A program made the translations under genes and the position numbers. Below are positions 40,701 to 55,700 of a stretch of 64,000 bases of DNA, one piece after another. Each line of letters begins with the position of its first letter. Within the stretch, counting starts at the first letter, position 1. This stretch comes from Notamacropus eugenii. Taxonomy: Eukaryota > Chordata > Mammalia > Diprotodontia > Macropodidae. The stretch covers positions 389,124,342 to 389,188,341 of the forward strand of contig NC_092877.1 in NCBI RefSeq assembly GCF_028372415.1, given 5' to 3'. Below the pieces are notes generated by a model. That model was not told the DNA's origin. It saw nothing but the letters and a program-made list of their open reading frames with translations, and ran no database searches.

Positions 40701-43700
40701 CAGGACAGTGGCTCAGGGAGGAAGAGAATGCAGAGAGAGCACAAGCCCAGGGTGGAGAGAGGGCACATTCACCCTCTGCACTCATCTTTGCAACTCACAC
40801 TATATCTCTCTCTCAGGGCGACCTCCTCAGATGCCAGGGCTTTATACACGGACTGAACAAAATCTGTCCCTTCTCAATGCAATCGTCCCCAAAGTTCAGA
40901 CTGCCTGTCCCTACCACTTCCTTCCTGGGAGGTGAAGGATCACCAGCCCTCCTTGCCCTGACCTCCTGGGCCTACGACACTGGCGGCTAAGCTTTCCCCT
41001 TGGCCAGACCCTTTGGAAGTGAGTGCCAAACCAGCCCTTTTTCATGCGTTTGTTCCCTGATTCATCTTCATGTCCTCGTTTCAAGTGTGTGGCCCTTTTC
41101 TAGGAGACAGCTGGGGACACTGCAGTGGATGGAACATCATGCCTGGGGTCAGGAAGACCTGAGTTCAAATTCAGACTCAGATACTCCTAGGCTGTGTGAC
41201 CTTGGGCAAGTCACTTCACCTCTATTTTAAGCCATGGGAGAAGGAAATGGCAAATCGTGCTAGTATCTTTGCTAAGAAAACCTCCTGGACAGAATAGGCT
41301 GCTGTGGTTCATGGAAATAAAACCCTTTTCTTATTCACCTTCTTTTCAAAAATCTCTGATGCAGGGGGGTTAAGTTTCCCCACAAAGATCAGGTTTCTAT
41401 TTCTCCTTGCCTATCCCCAAAGTCTTTCTTTATAATGGTTATATATTTCCATTACTGATTATTCCCTTTAGGTGAGCCATCTCCAGGCTCTCCCACTCCA
41501 GCCCACCCTCATTCAGAGGCCAAATCAGCTAGGTGCTCCCCATGGCCTCCAGGGACAAATACCAGATGCTCTGCTTGGCACCTTTCCCAGCCTCCTCCCA
41601 GTCTCCTCCCAGCCTCCTCCCACCCATGATCCCAGCTTCCTGGTTCTCCACAAACAACACATCCCATCTCTTAGCTGTGGCTATTCTCTCTGGCTGCCCC
41701 CCATGCCGGTCACTGTCCTTCCTCCTCTTTTCTTCCTGGCCAGGGAAAAGTCCCATATAAAAGTCCACCTTTCATGGAATGCCTGGATAGAATGTTGGGT
41801 CTGAGGTCAAGAAGTTCCAATTCAGCCTCCAATACTTCCTAACTGTGGGACCCTGGGAAAGTCACTTAACCCATCTGCAAAATGAGAATAATGATAGCAC
41901 CTCCCTCCCACAAAGACTGTAAAGCACTCAGCACATAGTAGGTGCTATATAAAGGACAGCTAGAATTACTATCATTCATATTCCAGTGACTTCCCCCACT
42001 GCTCATGCCCATTTCCTCACATTGGGTGTGTCTGTACCTAAGTTGTTTGTACCTAAGTTGTTTGCAATGTGTCCCCTATTACACCGGAAGTCTTTTATCT
42101 CTCTTTGTATCCCCAGGGCTTAACACAGTACCATTCACACAGTAGGCACTTCATAGCTGCTGTTGTGTTATTCCTCACAAAATTACTGCTCTTTCTCTCC
42201 TGTGTTTAGGCTGGGGCTTCTGCTCCCCATTCTGTTACAGATACATTTTCTGAAATAAATAAGCCTGCCCTCCCAGTATGTCTGAGCCCATGTCTGGGCT
42301 TCTGGGAGGTCAAGAACCCTCAGGCCATCCATTTTTCAAGGCTTTCTAAAAGTATCGATGATACAGAAGCACGCATCACTACACAAAAGTGCACCTGGAG
42401 CAGCCCATGCTGCAGCTCCAAGACAAAGTTCCGTTTCATGTCACTGATGTCCCTCAGAGGCCCAATGGCCCAAAAGCCCACCTTGGAGGCTTCCAGTTCC
42501 TTGACCTTCTCCTCGGCCTCGGCCAGTTTATCCTTCAGAGCTGCTATCTCTTTCTCCATTGGCATCACCACAGAACGTAGTTTTTCCGCATCCTCTTGGG
42601 CCTAAGGTGAACAGAAGGTAAGCAGAAGTTCTACTCAAGTGTTTTAGCTATTACTGAAGACTTCAGAAGCTGACATTAAAACCCAGTCAGTCAGAAGAGC
42701 CACCATGAACAAATATGCCACCCAGTACACACTCTTTCTTAAAAAGACTAATTTCTGAAATGTCACCTTGTGATCATTTGATTTTGAAACCATAGAGTAA
42801 CTTTAAAAGGACAAAAAGGCCCCAGAATATCCTTCAATAGAAATCTAGCCTCTGCCTGTTTGATCCCCTCATTTGGGGGCCCGCTGGATTAGAAACTCCT
42901 AGGTTAGAGACTGGGTCATTCTGGAATATTTATAACCTCAGGGCAGAGCACAGAGTCCTGTAGTAAGAGCCTCTTGAATGACTCTGAATTGAAAGACAAG
43001 GTCAGCACCTTTAATTAAGTAGGAAACATCACATCACTTCCTAGTACAACCTGGAAATATAAAATGCTGTTTTACACAAGGCCCTCCAGGTGTATAAAAC
43101 TTGGAACTAATGAAATTACTGATGGGGGAGGGGTGGAGAAGGAATTGGGACAAGAATGACAATGCCCTCCCCAAACACGTTGTCGCCCATCTCTCTTCTC
43201 CTTCCAGATAACCCCAAGGATCACCACTGACTTCCAGCTCCAAGAGGGAGGGCAGAAACATGGAAAAATATCTTGGGATGCTTTAGAGTCTCACTTTCAT
43301 CCCTGCACTTTCAGGCTTCCTTGTCATCCCACCAAGGCACAAAGAGAAACTTCATTTCCCCAAATACTTCCATTTGAAATTTGGGGAAATGGGGATGGAG
43401 CCAGAAAGAACCTCATTTTGTAGTCAACCGAACGCATCTTTTTACCACTTATAAAGAACCGTCTTTGGAACATTTCTGTCAGATAAATGGATGCCCATCA
43501 ATAGAGTGAAAAGAAGCATGATTTATGTCTTAGGGTGAGAAAGAAAAGAGAAATTCTTGGTTAATTATCTTTAAAAATGGAAAAGGAAAATGAGGTGATT
43601 TTCTTGTCTCCAAAAGGCTTCCCGGGTAACACTTTTATTCCGTTTTGGTTTTTTCGTCACTGCCAATTTCCCCTCCCAGAGCGCAATCCCATAAAACAAA

Positions 43701-46700
43701 CAGTATTCATTAAGACATTAAAAGACAAGGATGGGGTGAACCATCCTCTGGAAAGGGCTGAAAAGGCATGTTCTGTGTCAGCTGGCGGGCCCCCACCTGC
43801 GCCACCAGCTGGCTTGGTTTATCATTCAGACCCTTCAGTATTTGGTGTGTGTAGCTACCTGCCACTGACTTTGCCCAAGTCGCCTCACTTCCCTACTGTG
43901 CTACCCTACTGTGTTCAGACTGCAGACTCATCATCGTGAAGTCCTCCTCACTCTCCTCTGACTGAGGGCTGGATGTGGGTGCCCTCTTCTTGCCCCACTG
44001 GCCATAAACTTCACTTCAGGCCATGAATTTTCAAATGATCACACTTCTCTCCAGCACAAAACTCACCCTCAATCATGGAGCAAGCTGCTGCTTAGGGGCT
44101 CCCCTGGGGTGGGAAGATGAACACCCCCCTCCTTTCAGAGATAAGAGCCCCCTTCATTCCTTTGGCATACCCCCAGCTCTAGAGGGGAGACTGAGTTCAT
44201 GTGCTCTGCAGGGTGCCCCCTCCCTGGAGCCTGGCCCTCTAGTAACTGTCTCCACTGGCCTTGGCACGCCTCCCCATCACATCCTAGAGGGAGGCCTCGC
44301 CCAATCACTGCTGTTCCACAGCGTGAGCCGTGGAGACACTCCACAACAACAATCTCGCCTTCTCTGGCCCTCTCAGCCAGCTGACTGGATGGCTTCTCAC
44401 AACGTAATCTACAGATGAGGAGTTAGAACTTTAGGTAAAAATAACAGGAAGCAAATGGGGGGAAGAGACATGCACCTGCCAATCAGCTGCTCTCCTGTGA
44501 CCGGGGGGACCTCCGAGGAGGCTGCCCTTCACATGGAGGTCAGAGATGGCTCAACTTCTGCTCTGGACCTAACACTGACGGACAGCGCCCAACCTCCACC
44601 AACACACACAGGACTTGAGGGTACCTTCTTCATCTCATTCTCCAGATTCTCCTCCTCCTGCTCTTCAGACAGCCGTCTTCGTAAATCAGCGATCTCCCTT
44701 TCTGCAGCTTCTCGGTACTGAGCCCACTGTGTTCGCTCCTGCTCCAGCCGGTGGTGAAACTGGTGCTCGTAGTCACGGACTGTCTCTACAAAATGACATA
44801 AGAGAGAGAAAGGGGCAGCAGGGAGACAGAGATGGGGGAGGAAGGCAGAGAGAAAGAGAAAGGGGAGGGGGAGGGGGGTAGAGGGAGGAGAGATTGGGGG
44901 AAGGGGAGAAGAGGAAGAGAGAGAGAGAGAGAGAGGAAAAGAGAGAGAGAGAGAGAAGAAAGAGAGGCAGGAGAGAGAAAACCCTTCTAAGCATTTTGTG
45001 CAGCAACACTGGCACACAGACTGACCTTTAAAGAGCTGACACCTGGGTTCTAGGGCATCCTCATTGAGAAAGGGAAGAGGATTATGGTATGGCCAAGATC
45101 AACTACAGAATTGCTTGAGGGCAGACATATTTTTAGCCCATTTAAATCCACCGCACCCTAAAAGAAACTCCCAACTCTAAAAGGCCTCAATAAAGTGCCA
45201 TCTCCTTCAGACACAATTTTAAAACATTGTAAATAAAGTTTCTGACACCAAAGAACTTCACAAAACTATCATTTCCACATGATCCAATAAACACAATCAT
45301 TGAGAAGGGTCAGAAGTCTCAATTCGAAAACACAAGAAAAGAATTTTTCTTGCAAAAGTGTCATAATTTTCACACCAAAAACCACCCCCCAAAAACAAAC
45401 GTGAAGCTGATGACAGAAGCCTTCTTTCAGATCTCTCCAGCCTACCCTTCAAGGCTTCGTCAACCCAGGGGTCTCTCGCCAAGCTCCCCAGCTATCCCCT
45501 CTCTCAGCCTCCTCAGACCACCTTATGTTGACTTTCCCTTCTCAGACTGGAGAGCTCCTCCCAGAACCTCCCACACTTTCCCTGAGCCTATGGCATGCTG
45601 GGTATCTCGATCTCCCCCCACTCCTTCAAGCTTTCTTTTATAGGAGGTCAGACATTCGGCTCCTTGATGGCAGGGAAGGGCACATGGTAAGCACTGCCCA
45701 AGTGACCCCATGCCAGCCCATCTCTTCCTGCGGACTGCCCCCTCTCCATCACCCTACTGACTCTCCCTTCCCTACTAGCTGTCACCCTCATGTCCTTGAG
45801 GAGGCCTCCCCTCCCTCTCTTCTGACTTCACCCTTCCACCCAAACTGTTCACTCCAAAGTTACTGATGCTCTTTGTGGCCAGAACCAATGGGCTCTTCTC
45901 CATGTTTATTCTCCCTGACCTTCCTCCCTCCTTGGCACTCTCATGGCTCCTGGTTCTCATCCCTCCTTCTCTATCTCCATTCCATGGGCTTCTGTCTTGG
46001 CCCCTCTTCTTTCCTCCCTCTGGCCTAACTTCACTGGGTGATCCCATCAGCTCATTAATCATATTTACCTATTTTGCTCCAACCTCTGTTGACCTAAAGT
46101 CTCTCATTTCCAACTGTCTGTTATCTCTCTCCAAAGGGATGTTCTGGAAACAGCTTAAGCTCAAAGAAGAACTCATTCTGTTCCTCCTCCCTCTCCCTTA
46201 CCCATCACCATCCAGGGCACACACGTCCTGGTGAGACCCTTTGAGCTGAGCTCCTGAAGCAAGGAGTCTCCCTGGACTCCACACTCTCTCACCCCACACC
46301 CCAGATCCCACCTAGTGTCAGAGCCTATCAGTTTCCCCTCTGCTCCACCTCTCCCTCTCCTGACACTGCCCCCACTGTGGTGACCCCCTGCCACTGTGCC
46401 AGATGGCTGGCACATGGTATTTGTTGGACCATGGGGTGGCAGATGTTTCCTCCCTATTTGGATCTGTGCTGTGGTTAAGCTCAGGGACAAAGGCATGGAA
46501 ACAGTGAGCCTGAAGATTCATAGATCAGAGCACTTGACGCCCCCCAGGTTGCATCCCTGCCAGTGTGCCCTGGGGGCACTGGGATCATCAGCAGAAACGC
46601 CCAAGGACATCACTTCCAGGCCTGGTCTCCCTGTCACGGACACTCTCTTCTGCCCAACAGTCCTCTGAAATGAACAAGCAGCAGAGACTGAAGGGTCCTT

Positions 46701-49700
46701 GAATTCCACTTTAATCCTAAACGTGCTTCCTCTTTGAAATCATAAGCAATTCCCAGAAACCCAAGCACCCAACAGGATGGTTCAGCTTCCCTCTATCCTG
46801 GGAAACCTCAGAATGTGTGCCATCACTGACACACAACTGGGGCAGGGCTGGGAGTCTCCTCCAGTGCAGACCAGGAAAGGGTCTTGGAGGGCTGGCTTGA
46901 CTCTACGAGGTCACAGACAAGGGACTTGAACAACATTTAGAACCTTCCTGACCTAGGGGAACTTGCCAGAATGTGTGTGCCCCAAGGTCCCCTCCTCAGT
47001 ATGAGCAGAGTCCAGCAGAAGGAGAATTTGCATCGTGGGCACATGCAGGCCAAATTTTAGACATGGAGAAAAGGATGTTCAGAATGGTCTCCAAGGCTCT
47101 ATTGTTGGCAGGTCTTGACCTGGGGCTCATCATCAAGTCCTCTTTCTCGGTCATACCAAGAACAGACTGAGAGAACAAAGTCTTGTGCTCCCCTCGTGAA
47201 ATGACTTTCATTGATCCCACAAAGTCATTTCCAGAGATCCTCACTTGGGAACTTGCTGAACCAACTGTGGTCTATGGCCAAGGGAATGTTATTATGCAAG
47301 GAGACATAATCAGCAGGAAGTTCATCTGAAAACACTCCAGAGGTCTTGGCAGACCACTGGCCCAAGGCAGGAACTGACAACCCAGCAAGCACTGCATTCA
47401 CTTGGGGAGAGCTGCAGACAGAACTGGGCATTTACCCTGAGGAGGAGAAAAGAACTTTGGGAAAACGAGGTCACTGCAAAGACTACAAGGGGTAAGAGCT
47501 TAGTCCTTTTTGGTCCCAGGAGGCCCAACACAGCTCACCAGACACTGGCTTCCCAAGATGACAGTCCAGAGTGGATCTGGTCAAGGCCCGTGCACATTTA
47601 AGGCTTAGCTAACCCTAACCCTTCGGCCAGGGAGGTGACTCTGGTGCAGCCTGCCACCCTCTCACTGGAAGCTGGCTGTGCCTGGCGGGACTCCTTTCTA
47701 ATGGGACAAGACGATGTCACAAAGAGAAAGGACCTAAGAGCCAGGAAGGGCAGCACTTTAGCCATCCCCCTGATTCTGCACAGCCTTTCAGTGCAAAAAA
47801 GGTGCTGACCTACACTGGGGAAGGGATTTTCCTCACTCAGGAATACCCTCTATCAATAGAATCAAAAGTCAAGCCCCTCTCACTATTACATTATGATTTT
47901 TAAACTACATTTTATTCTTTTTCAGTGAAGAAATGTTGATCTTCTTTCCCTTCACCCCAGTCCCCCTGACCCTGCCTTGGAAAACCCGTGTGTCTCAGCC
48001 TCTTCAGCTGTGGCCAGGGGGTTGCCCACATCCACACTTGCCACCAGGTTCATTCCGTCTCAGACCACATAGAGCTTCCTCATCTCCTAGGGCACAGGCA
48101 TATCCGTGCCACTAGAGGGTGCCACCACGCACAGAACGCTGGGCCTGGAGTCAGGAGTTCAAATTTGGCTGCAGGTACTTCTTAGTCATGGGACCCTGGG
48201 CAAGTTACTGAGTCTGTCTGTTTCTTCAATGGTAAAATGGAGATACCTCCCAGGGTTGTTGTGAGGATCAAATGAGATATTACTTTTTAAATGCTTAGCC
48301 CAGTGCCTGGCACGCAGTAGGCACTACATAAATGTTACTGTTATCAGTCATAAGTTGTTCAACCATTCCCCCACAGAAAGGCATCCTCTGACTTTCCATC
48401 TCTTGCTACTCCAGAAAGAGCTGCCTCCGATACTGCTGGTGCTCCTTCCTAGGTGGGGTCTTCAAAGTGGCATTGCTAGGTCAGAGTGTGCAGGGCTTAA
48501 CAACTTTGGGGACGGAGTTCCAAGCTGCTTTCCAGAACATCCAGAGTGCTCCACACCTCCTCCAACATAGTCATCTTTGCTAGTCTAATGAGAATGAGGT
48601 GAAACTTCAATATTTCTCTAACAATTAGTGATTTGGAGCATTTGTTTCATGACTGGGGAGAGCACACATTTCTTCCTTTGAAAACTAGTTCATATCTTTT
48701 GAATATCAGTTGGCAAATAATTCTTATTCTTACAATTCTGAAACAGTTCCCTATAAATATCTTAGAAGTGAGACATTCATCAAATTTTCCTCAGGTATTG
48801 GCTTCCCTCCTGATTTTAGCTATTTTAGCTTTATTTCTGCAAAAACTTTCAAATTTTACATGACCAAAAATGTCCACTATCATCTGTGATCCTTCCTAAC
48901 CCCTATTAGTCATGAGCTCTTTCCCAGCAGAGATCAGGCAGGTTGGACTTCATCTTCGTCAAGAGTGTAAGATGCTGGTCCAGCCCTCGCTTCTGCAAGA
49001 CTGCTTTCCAGTTTTTCTGGCTGTTTGGGTTCCCCTGTTCCCCAAAACCTAAATGCCCAGTGATTTGGAAGGTCACTTCTACTCTGCTATCTGGTCGGAG
49101 ATTGGTTTCTCCCCTCCTTTCTCATGATTTCTCTTGAGATTCTTGACATTTTGCTCTTCCATAGGAGTTTGGTTGTTTTTTTCTAGCTCTATAAAGAAAC
49201 CCTTTGGTGGACTGACCAGCATGACACTGAATAAGTAAATTAGTTCAGGCAGTACCATCATTTCTATTCTAAAGATTCTCTAATCCTCCTACCTGCCTTG
49301 ATTTTTGTGAAGAGGGTTTTGAACAGGGGGTCATTGCCCATTCTCCTTCCCCAGGCCACTCCCTTTCCTTCCCCGCCAGCCTTCCTTGGCCTACCTTTCA
49401 GGACAGCCTGCAGGGAGGCCACTTCTTGTTGCCACTGTCTCTTCACCTCATCAATGGCTTCCTGTTTGGTGTTCTCTGACACCGTGGCAATGGCCTTGAT
49501 GTTCTCCATCTCGGCCTGGGCTTCCCACAGCTGTGTCCGAAGGTGCCCGAGGTCGTCTTGGGCCGCCTGCAGGACAGCATTCTGTCTTTTCAGGTCCTCT
49601 GAAGACAGGAAAGACTTTCTGTTAGAGTAGGCAGGTGGGTGAGCTGCTCCAGAGGGCGTTCAAGGACAGACCGTGCCCCCAGTAAAATGTGGGGGGCTCC

Positions 49701-52700
49701 TCTTGGACGACATCCTGCTGAATCAGCCCGAGGTACTGCCGAGCTGCACGAGCCCTCAAGAATCTCTCTGTGTCTGGTCGGGGCTCATGCACACTCACCT
49801 CCTAGCTGCCATAAATTGTTTGCATCCCAAACGGGACACCCTGTGTGTCTTTGAAAATCAGTCTGTGCCAGGCAGGAACCGTGAACATAAGCAGCCCAAC
49901 CCATTTTCAAGGTCTAGAGGTTCCCAAGGTAAAAGAGGGCCTTGCTCCTCCCCTTCGTGAGGGGTTTTGTCCTTTTACCCCTCCTATGCCATGCCCCTCT
50001 AGGTGGAGATTTCTAGTATCTCCTCCTTCCTTTGTCCTGCTATTATCAATATGTAAATTTCTATATGGATTCTGAACTTTCGGTACCACATGCATGTTCA
50101 TTTCCCTCGTAATAAACCTAGTTTTCCTACAAGTTTTGTGAAGCTGTGATTGCCTGTTGACACCTGCCTGTCCCTTGTCTGGTCATTCCCCATCAAAGAT
50201 CTAAAACAGTTTCTCCTTTGCTCCTCCAACTTGTGCTTGTGATGTCACATTTTATGTCTAGGCCTCGTGTCCACTCGGACCTTCTCTTGGTATATGGTAT
50301 GAGACGCTGGCCTGTGCCTAATTACGGCCTCACTGCTTTGCAGTTTTCTCAGGACTCTGCCAAAGAGTGAGGCCTAGCCTCAGTAGTGGTGTCTTTGGGT
50401 CTAACAAACACCAGGCTAGGAGGTTCATTATGAGCTTCAATCTGCCCCACAGATTCATATAGATAGATAAGTCTCCCCAGTGGGTTCTCTAGTTACTCTG
50501 AATCAAATTTCTCTATCCAGCTCTTCTTGCTGATTTTAAGCTGCTCATTTGGGGGAAACTTTGTTTCTCCTTTGTTACTTACTGCCTCACTTTCATCCTT
50601 ACGTCATTGGCAGAGCTATTATTTCTGGATTATTACTACAGCAGTAATGGAAGAAGGCTGTGAGACAGTGAGGGAGCAGAGCGGACAGTGCACCGAGTTC
50701 AATCCAGCCCCAGACACGTAACAGCTCTGCAACCTAGGCAGAGTCACTTAACCTGTTTGCCTCAGTTTCCTCATCTCCTCCTAGGGTTGTTGTGAGGATC
50801 AAATGAGACAATAATTGGAAACTGCTTAGCTCAGAATCTGGCACATCAACACCAAATAAATGTTCGCTGTTATTACTACGGACATGGTAACTACAATTTT
50901 GGCCTCCTTTTGAATCCCTGGCACTTAGCACAGTGCTTGGCACACAGTAAGTGCTTAACAAATGTTTACAGATTTACTGACTGAATAGCAGTGGTGATTA
51001 ATGGGCATCCTTGATTTATCCCAATCTGATTGGAAAAGCCTTCACAACTTTTCTCCAGTACATTTGAGATTTGCTCTTGGATTTAGATTTGCCAAGTCAA
51101 GAAAAAGTCCTTTCATTCCTATGTTTCCCAGAGTTTAAACTGAAATAAGCATATGTTTTCAGCATCTACTGATACAACCAGAGGGTGTTTTATACACACA
51201 TACACACACGTGAGCGGATGTGAATGAATATATACATGTGTATGTAAATGCACATACATATATGCACACATATACACTGTGATTAATATGATTTATTCTA
51301 TATATATAATCTTTATTTTGAACCAGTTCTGCATTTCTGCTCCAGATACAACTTTTGTCATAGTGTGTAATCTTTCTAGTACGTAGTTGTAACAGATTTG
51401 ATAACATTTTATTTAAAATATTTTCATCAGTGTTCATGAGCAATACTGATTTTCTTTCTCTATTTTGTCTCTCTGCAGTTTAGACATCAAGACCATGTTT
51501 GCATCAGACAGAGAGATCTGAAGGGCGCCTCATTTCCTATTATTGTAACAGTTTATATAATATCGGAATTAATTACTCTTTTTATGTGTGATAGATTTCA
51601 CTTGTAAAACTGAATAATCATGATTTTTTTCTTCAAAAATTCATTTATGGCTTATTCAATTGCTTTCTGAGACTTGGCTATTCAAATAGTCTATTTTTTT
51701 TTCTGTTTTACTAATCTGAGTACTTTATATTTTTAAAGAATTAACCCAGTTCCTATAGATGATCAGTTTTGTTAGCATATATTTGAACAAAATACATTTT
51801 GATCATTTTCTTTATTTCCCCTTCAACTGCTGTGAATTCTTCTTCATGCTGACAGAAAATCTGGTTTTCCTCTTTTTAAAATCAGATAATCTACTTAAAT
51901 AATTTTATGTTTTTTTAAAATTAGAACCCAGCTCTATCAACTCAATAGTTCCTTTGCTCTCAATTTTACTTATCTCTCTTTTTTCTATTATTATTTTGCA
52001 TATAATTAATAATATAATAAATGACAAATATTTATATACTTACATACTATGTATAAAATCACATATTATATTAACATGTTATATATTAAGATTGTAGATT
52101 GCATATCAATATGTAATATACATGACAATTATACACATATAAAATAAATAAAAATAAAAATATATCATAACAGAATCTCGTTAACATCATGTTATTAAGT
52201 GAGCTGCCCTGTAGTTCAGCTGGAAGTTTTTAATTGCCATTCGAGTTTTTCCACCATGTGCCCAATTTCCTGATTTGTTCTTTGTCTCCTGTTGATGAAA
52301 ATGTTTAAAAATATAACTCTTCTGAAAAGAACTGCTTTAGATGTATCCCAAGTTTTGGTATGCTGTCTGATTGTCATTTTCTTTTATGAAATTTTCCATT
52401 ATTTCTACAATTTGTTCTTTGATCCACCACTTTTGCAGTATTATGTTATTTAGCCTCCAATTATTTTAATTCTTCAGATACCCTTTAATGAATATGTTTT
52501 TATTGTTTTGTGATCAATAAATGATGTGTTCGATATTTCTGTCTTTCCTACTTTTTTTGGTGAGAACTTTATGCCATAAAGTCATATTTCAACCATGGTA
52601 TAGCTGAAACATATGTAAATTACTTTCTCTTCCCATTCAAAAATTGCCAAAGATCTAATATCTCTACTCTTTCACAAGTTCTATTCATCTTTTGGTTAGA

Positions 52701-55700
52701 TTTGTCTAGGTCTGGAAGGAGTAGATTAAAGTGATCCACTATTTCTCCCACCAACTGGATTAACTTTTCCTTGAAATATGTAGATTCTATGCTACTAGGT
52801 GTGTATATATTAAATATTGATAGTGATTGGTTATCTCTGATTTCTTTAGGCATGATTACCTCTCTTTTTATCTTGTCTCAAATTACAGCAGCCTCTGAAA
52901 TCACGAGAGGTACCCTTTGCTGCAGCCTCTCATTTTGTGTGAGGAACCTGTGGCCCTGAAGCCACATGTTCTATAAAATTTGAAATTCAGTCAAAAGGCC
53001 ATACTTAAAGATCTAGAAAGCCACATGTGGCCTCAAGTCCACAGGTTCCCCACCCATGCTCTAAGAGAATCTTTGAGTTTCAAGTGTGTTTTCTACTAAC
53101 AACATATTGTTGAATTCAGTTTTCTAATGCAGGAATAACAAACAAACAAACAAAAATGTAGAAAAGAGGGGGGGCTGGAGTTGGCCCAAGGGCCACAGGT
53201 CGGTCATCTGACAGCCCTGTGCCCTCCTCCGACCTATGGGTGTCTTCACTTCCTTCAGACCATTTCCCTCCACCCTGGTCCTTTCCTGCTTTTCCCTCTT
53301 CACTCCCAACAACCCCCTTCACCAAGAGGAAGGTGGTGAGTGAGAGAGAGAGAGGGAGGGAGGGAAGGAAGCTGCCTGGGGGCTCCTGTTGCCCTGCCCT
53401 GGTCCTCTTACTCCCCCTCGACACTCCTCTCTTCACCTCTGCAATTCTTTTGCTTATGGTCATCCCTTTACCTCTGGATGAATGATGCGTAATATGCACT
53501 GTGTACCAAGTCCTGTGCTAAGCCCTGAGGATTCAGAAAGAACAGTTGAGCAGTCTGCTCTCAAGGGGTTCACAGTCTAATTGGGGAGCCCTCATGACGG
53601 GAAGGTTTCAGGTCCTTGGTGAGCAGCAGCAAAGCAGGTGGTTCTGCTGTGTCTGATGTGGGATCACTGGACAGGATCATGTTGGCTACAATTCTATTTT
53701 CTGGGTCTTCAGTAGCTGTGGCAAATTTAGGAACAGGAATTACTTCCCCAGATGATGGCTGTGAGGACTGGGCTGGAGGTAGGATTGGTGGTTTGGGGGG
53801 CAATATTATTCCCAAAGCTCTTAGGTTCAGGGTCCGGAGTTGTCCCCATCAAAGGGTCTGAGGGGAGACAGTGTTTTGACTTGTCTGCAACAAACCAGGG
53901 AAACCAAGAGGCAGAAAAGAGGGAGCACATTCCAGGCATGGGGCATGCTTGGCATGGGAGTGCAGAGAACAGGAGAGAGGGAGGAGGGAGAAGTAATAAA
54001 CACCTACTACGTGCCAGGTAACGGGCTAAGCACTTTTCAAATATCATTTCATTTAATCCTCACAATAACACTAGGAGTCAGGTGCTATTATGATCCCCAT
54101 TTTTACAGTTGAGGAAATTGAGGCAGACAGAAGTGAAGTGACTTGCCCAGGGTCACACAGCTAATGTCTGAGATGAGATCTGAATGGATAGATCAAGTAA
54201 GAGATTTTTGAGGAGAGAGGAAACAAGGTTCTGCTTGCTGCCAGGAGACAGGGAAAGATGGAAGATAAGTACAAGAGAGAGGCTGACAGAGGAAGCATCT
54301 GCCAGAGAAGATGAGACAGGATGAAATCACTATAGCTGATGGAGGAATCAGTGAGATCTCAGAACAGGGATGGGATGGGATGGGATGGGATGGGATGGGA
54401 TGGGACGGGATGGAACGGTATGGGATAGGATAGGATGGGATAGGATGGGATAGGATGGGATGGGGTGGGGTGGGGTGGGATGGGATGGGATGGGGTGGGA
54501 TGGGATGGAAGATGATGGTATGGGATAAGATGGGACAGGACAGGATGGGACGGGACAGGACAGGATGGCATGGAATGGGATAGCATAGGGCAGGACAAAA
54601 TGGGATGAGATGGCAAAGTGTGCTCAGAGAGGAGGAAGGGGCATGCCTGTCGGCAATGTCAAGCTCAATGTGTGTGACCACATCCTGTGTGGCGGAGGGC
54701 CAGCATAGGTGTAAGTCCTAGGGAGACATAAAGAGGATGAGAGGTGTCTGGATATTAAATTCTCCCAGCATAAAGACAGGAGTTGGGGAGGAGAGGAAGA
54801 GGATCTGCCAGAACAAAACAAAGAAAGAATGGCCCAGAGATTCCAGTATTGTAGCCCCACAATTTAGACTGGCTAGGAACTTTTAAGAGTTGACTTCAAA
54901 AGAGGAAAAGACTCTGAAGGAGACTCTGAAGACAAGACAGGGTGCTCGGATATATGGACTCTCCTGCCAGGGCCAGTATGATGTGGTCCCTGGAGGGGAT
55001 GTACAGGGTCCACAGAGGGTGTCAAGTCTCAGTGAGGCTGAGAGATGGAAATTTTGCAAAGGGAGACCCAGGATGAAGGGGAGACTGGGAATTCTGGAGG
55101 GAGAAGTGGGCAGGGTCAGGAGGAACGAAGGAGAAGGGGCCGAGAGAACAGGAGGAAAGAGCAGGAGGCAGTTTTCTCCCAAAAGGCCACTGACTATTAT
55201 GAAGATGAAGAGAAATGGAAACCATGAGGCTATCAGTGGGAGGCTGAAAGGGAGAGTGGTCCAGAGTGTCCTAGAGGTGTTCCCCAGAGAGCCTGGCCAG
55301 ACCTGGGAGGCCAGTGTAGGGAGGAAGAGGGGGTGAGATGTGGCAGGGGCATACAGCTCTCCTTGGGCTGCAGCCAGGCGTGGCTTTGGGTTCAGCCTCA
55401 GGCTAGCCAGGTACAGAACAGGTGGACTTGCTTTCCTCCTGTCTCTGGGGTCAATGGGGGGAAAGGGGAGTGTTGGAGGAAGGTACAGGAAGACACAGAC
55501 TCATGCCAAGAATCAGAAAAATATTCACGATAGCTGCCAAGCTTGGCACCAAAGAAAAGTAACCAGCTCTTCTCCTTTCTTGCAGAGGTGGGGGGCTGTG
55601 GAAGTGCAGTCAAGTGTACACTGTCAGACTTCACCACATTTGCTGGCACACTGATTACCTTGGGTGAAGTGGGGTTTTTCTTTCATTTTCCTTTTCATTA

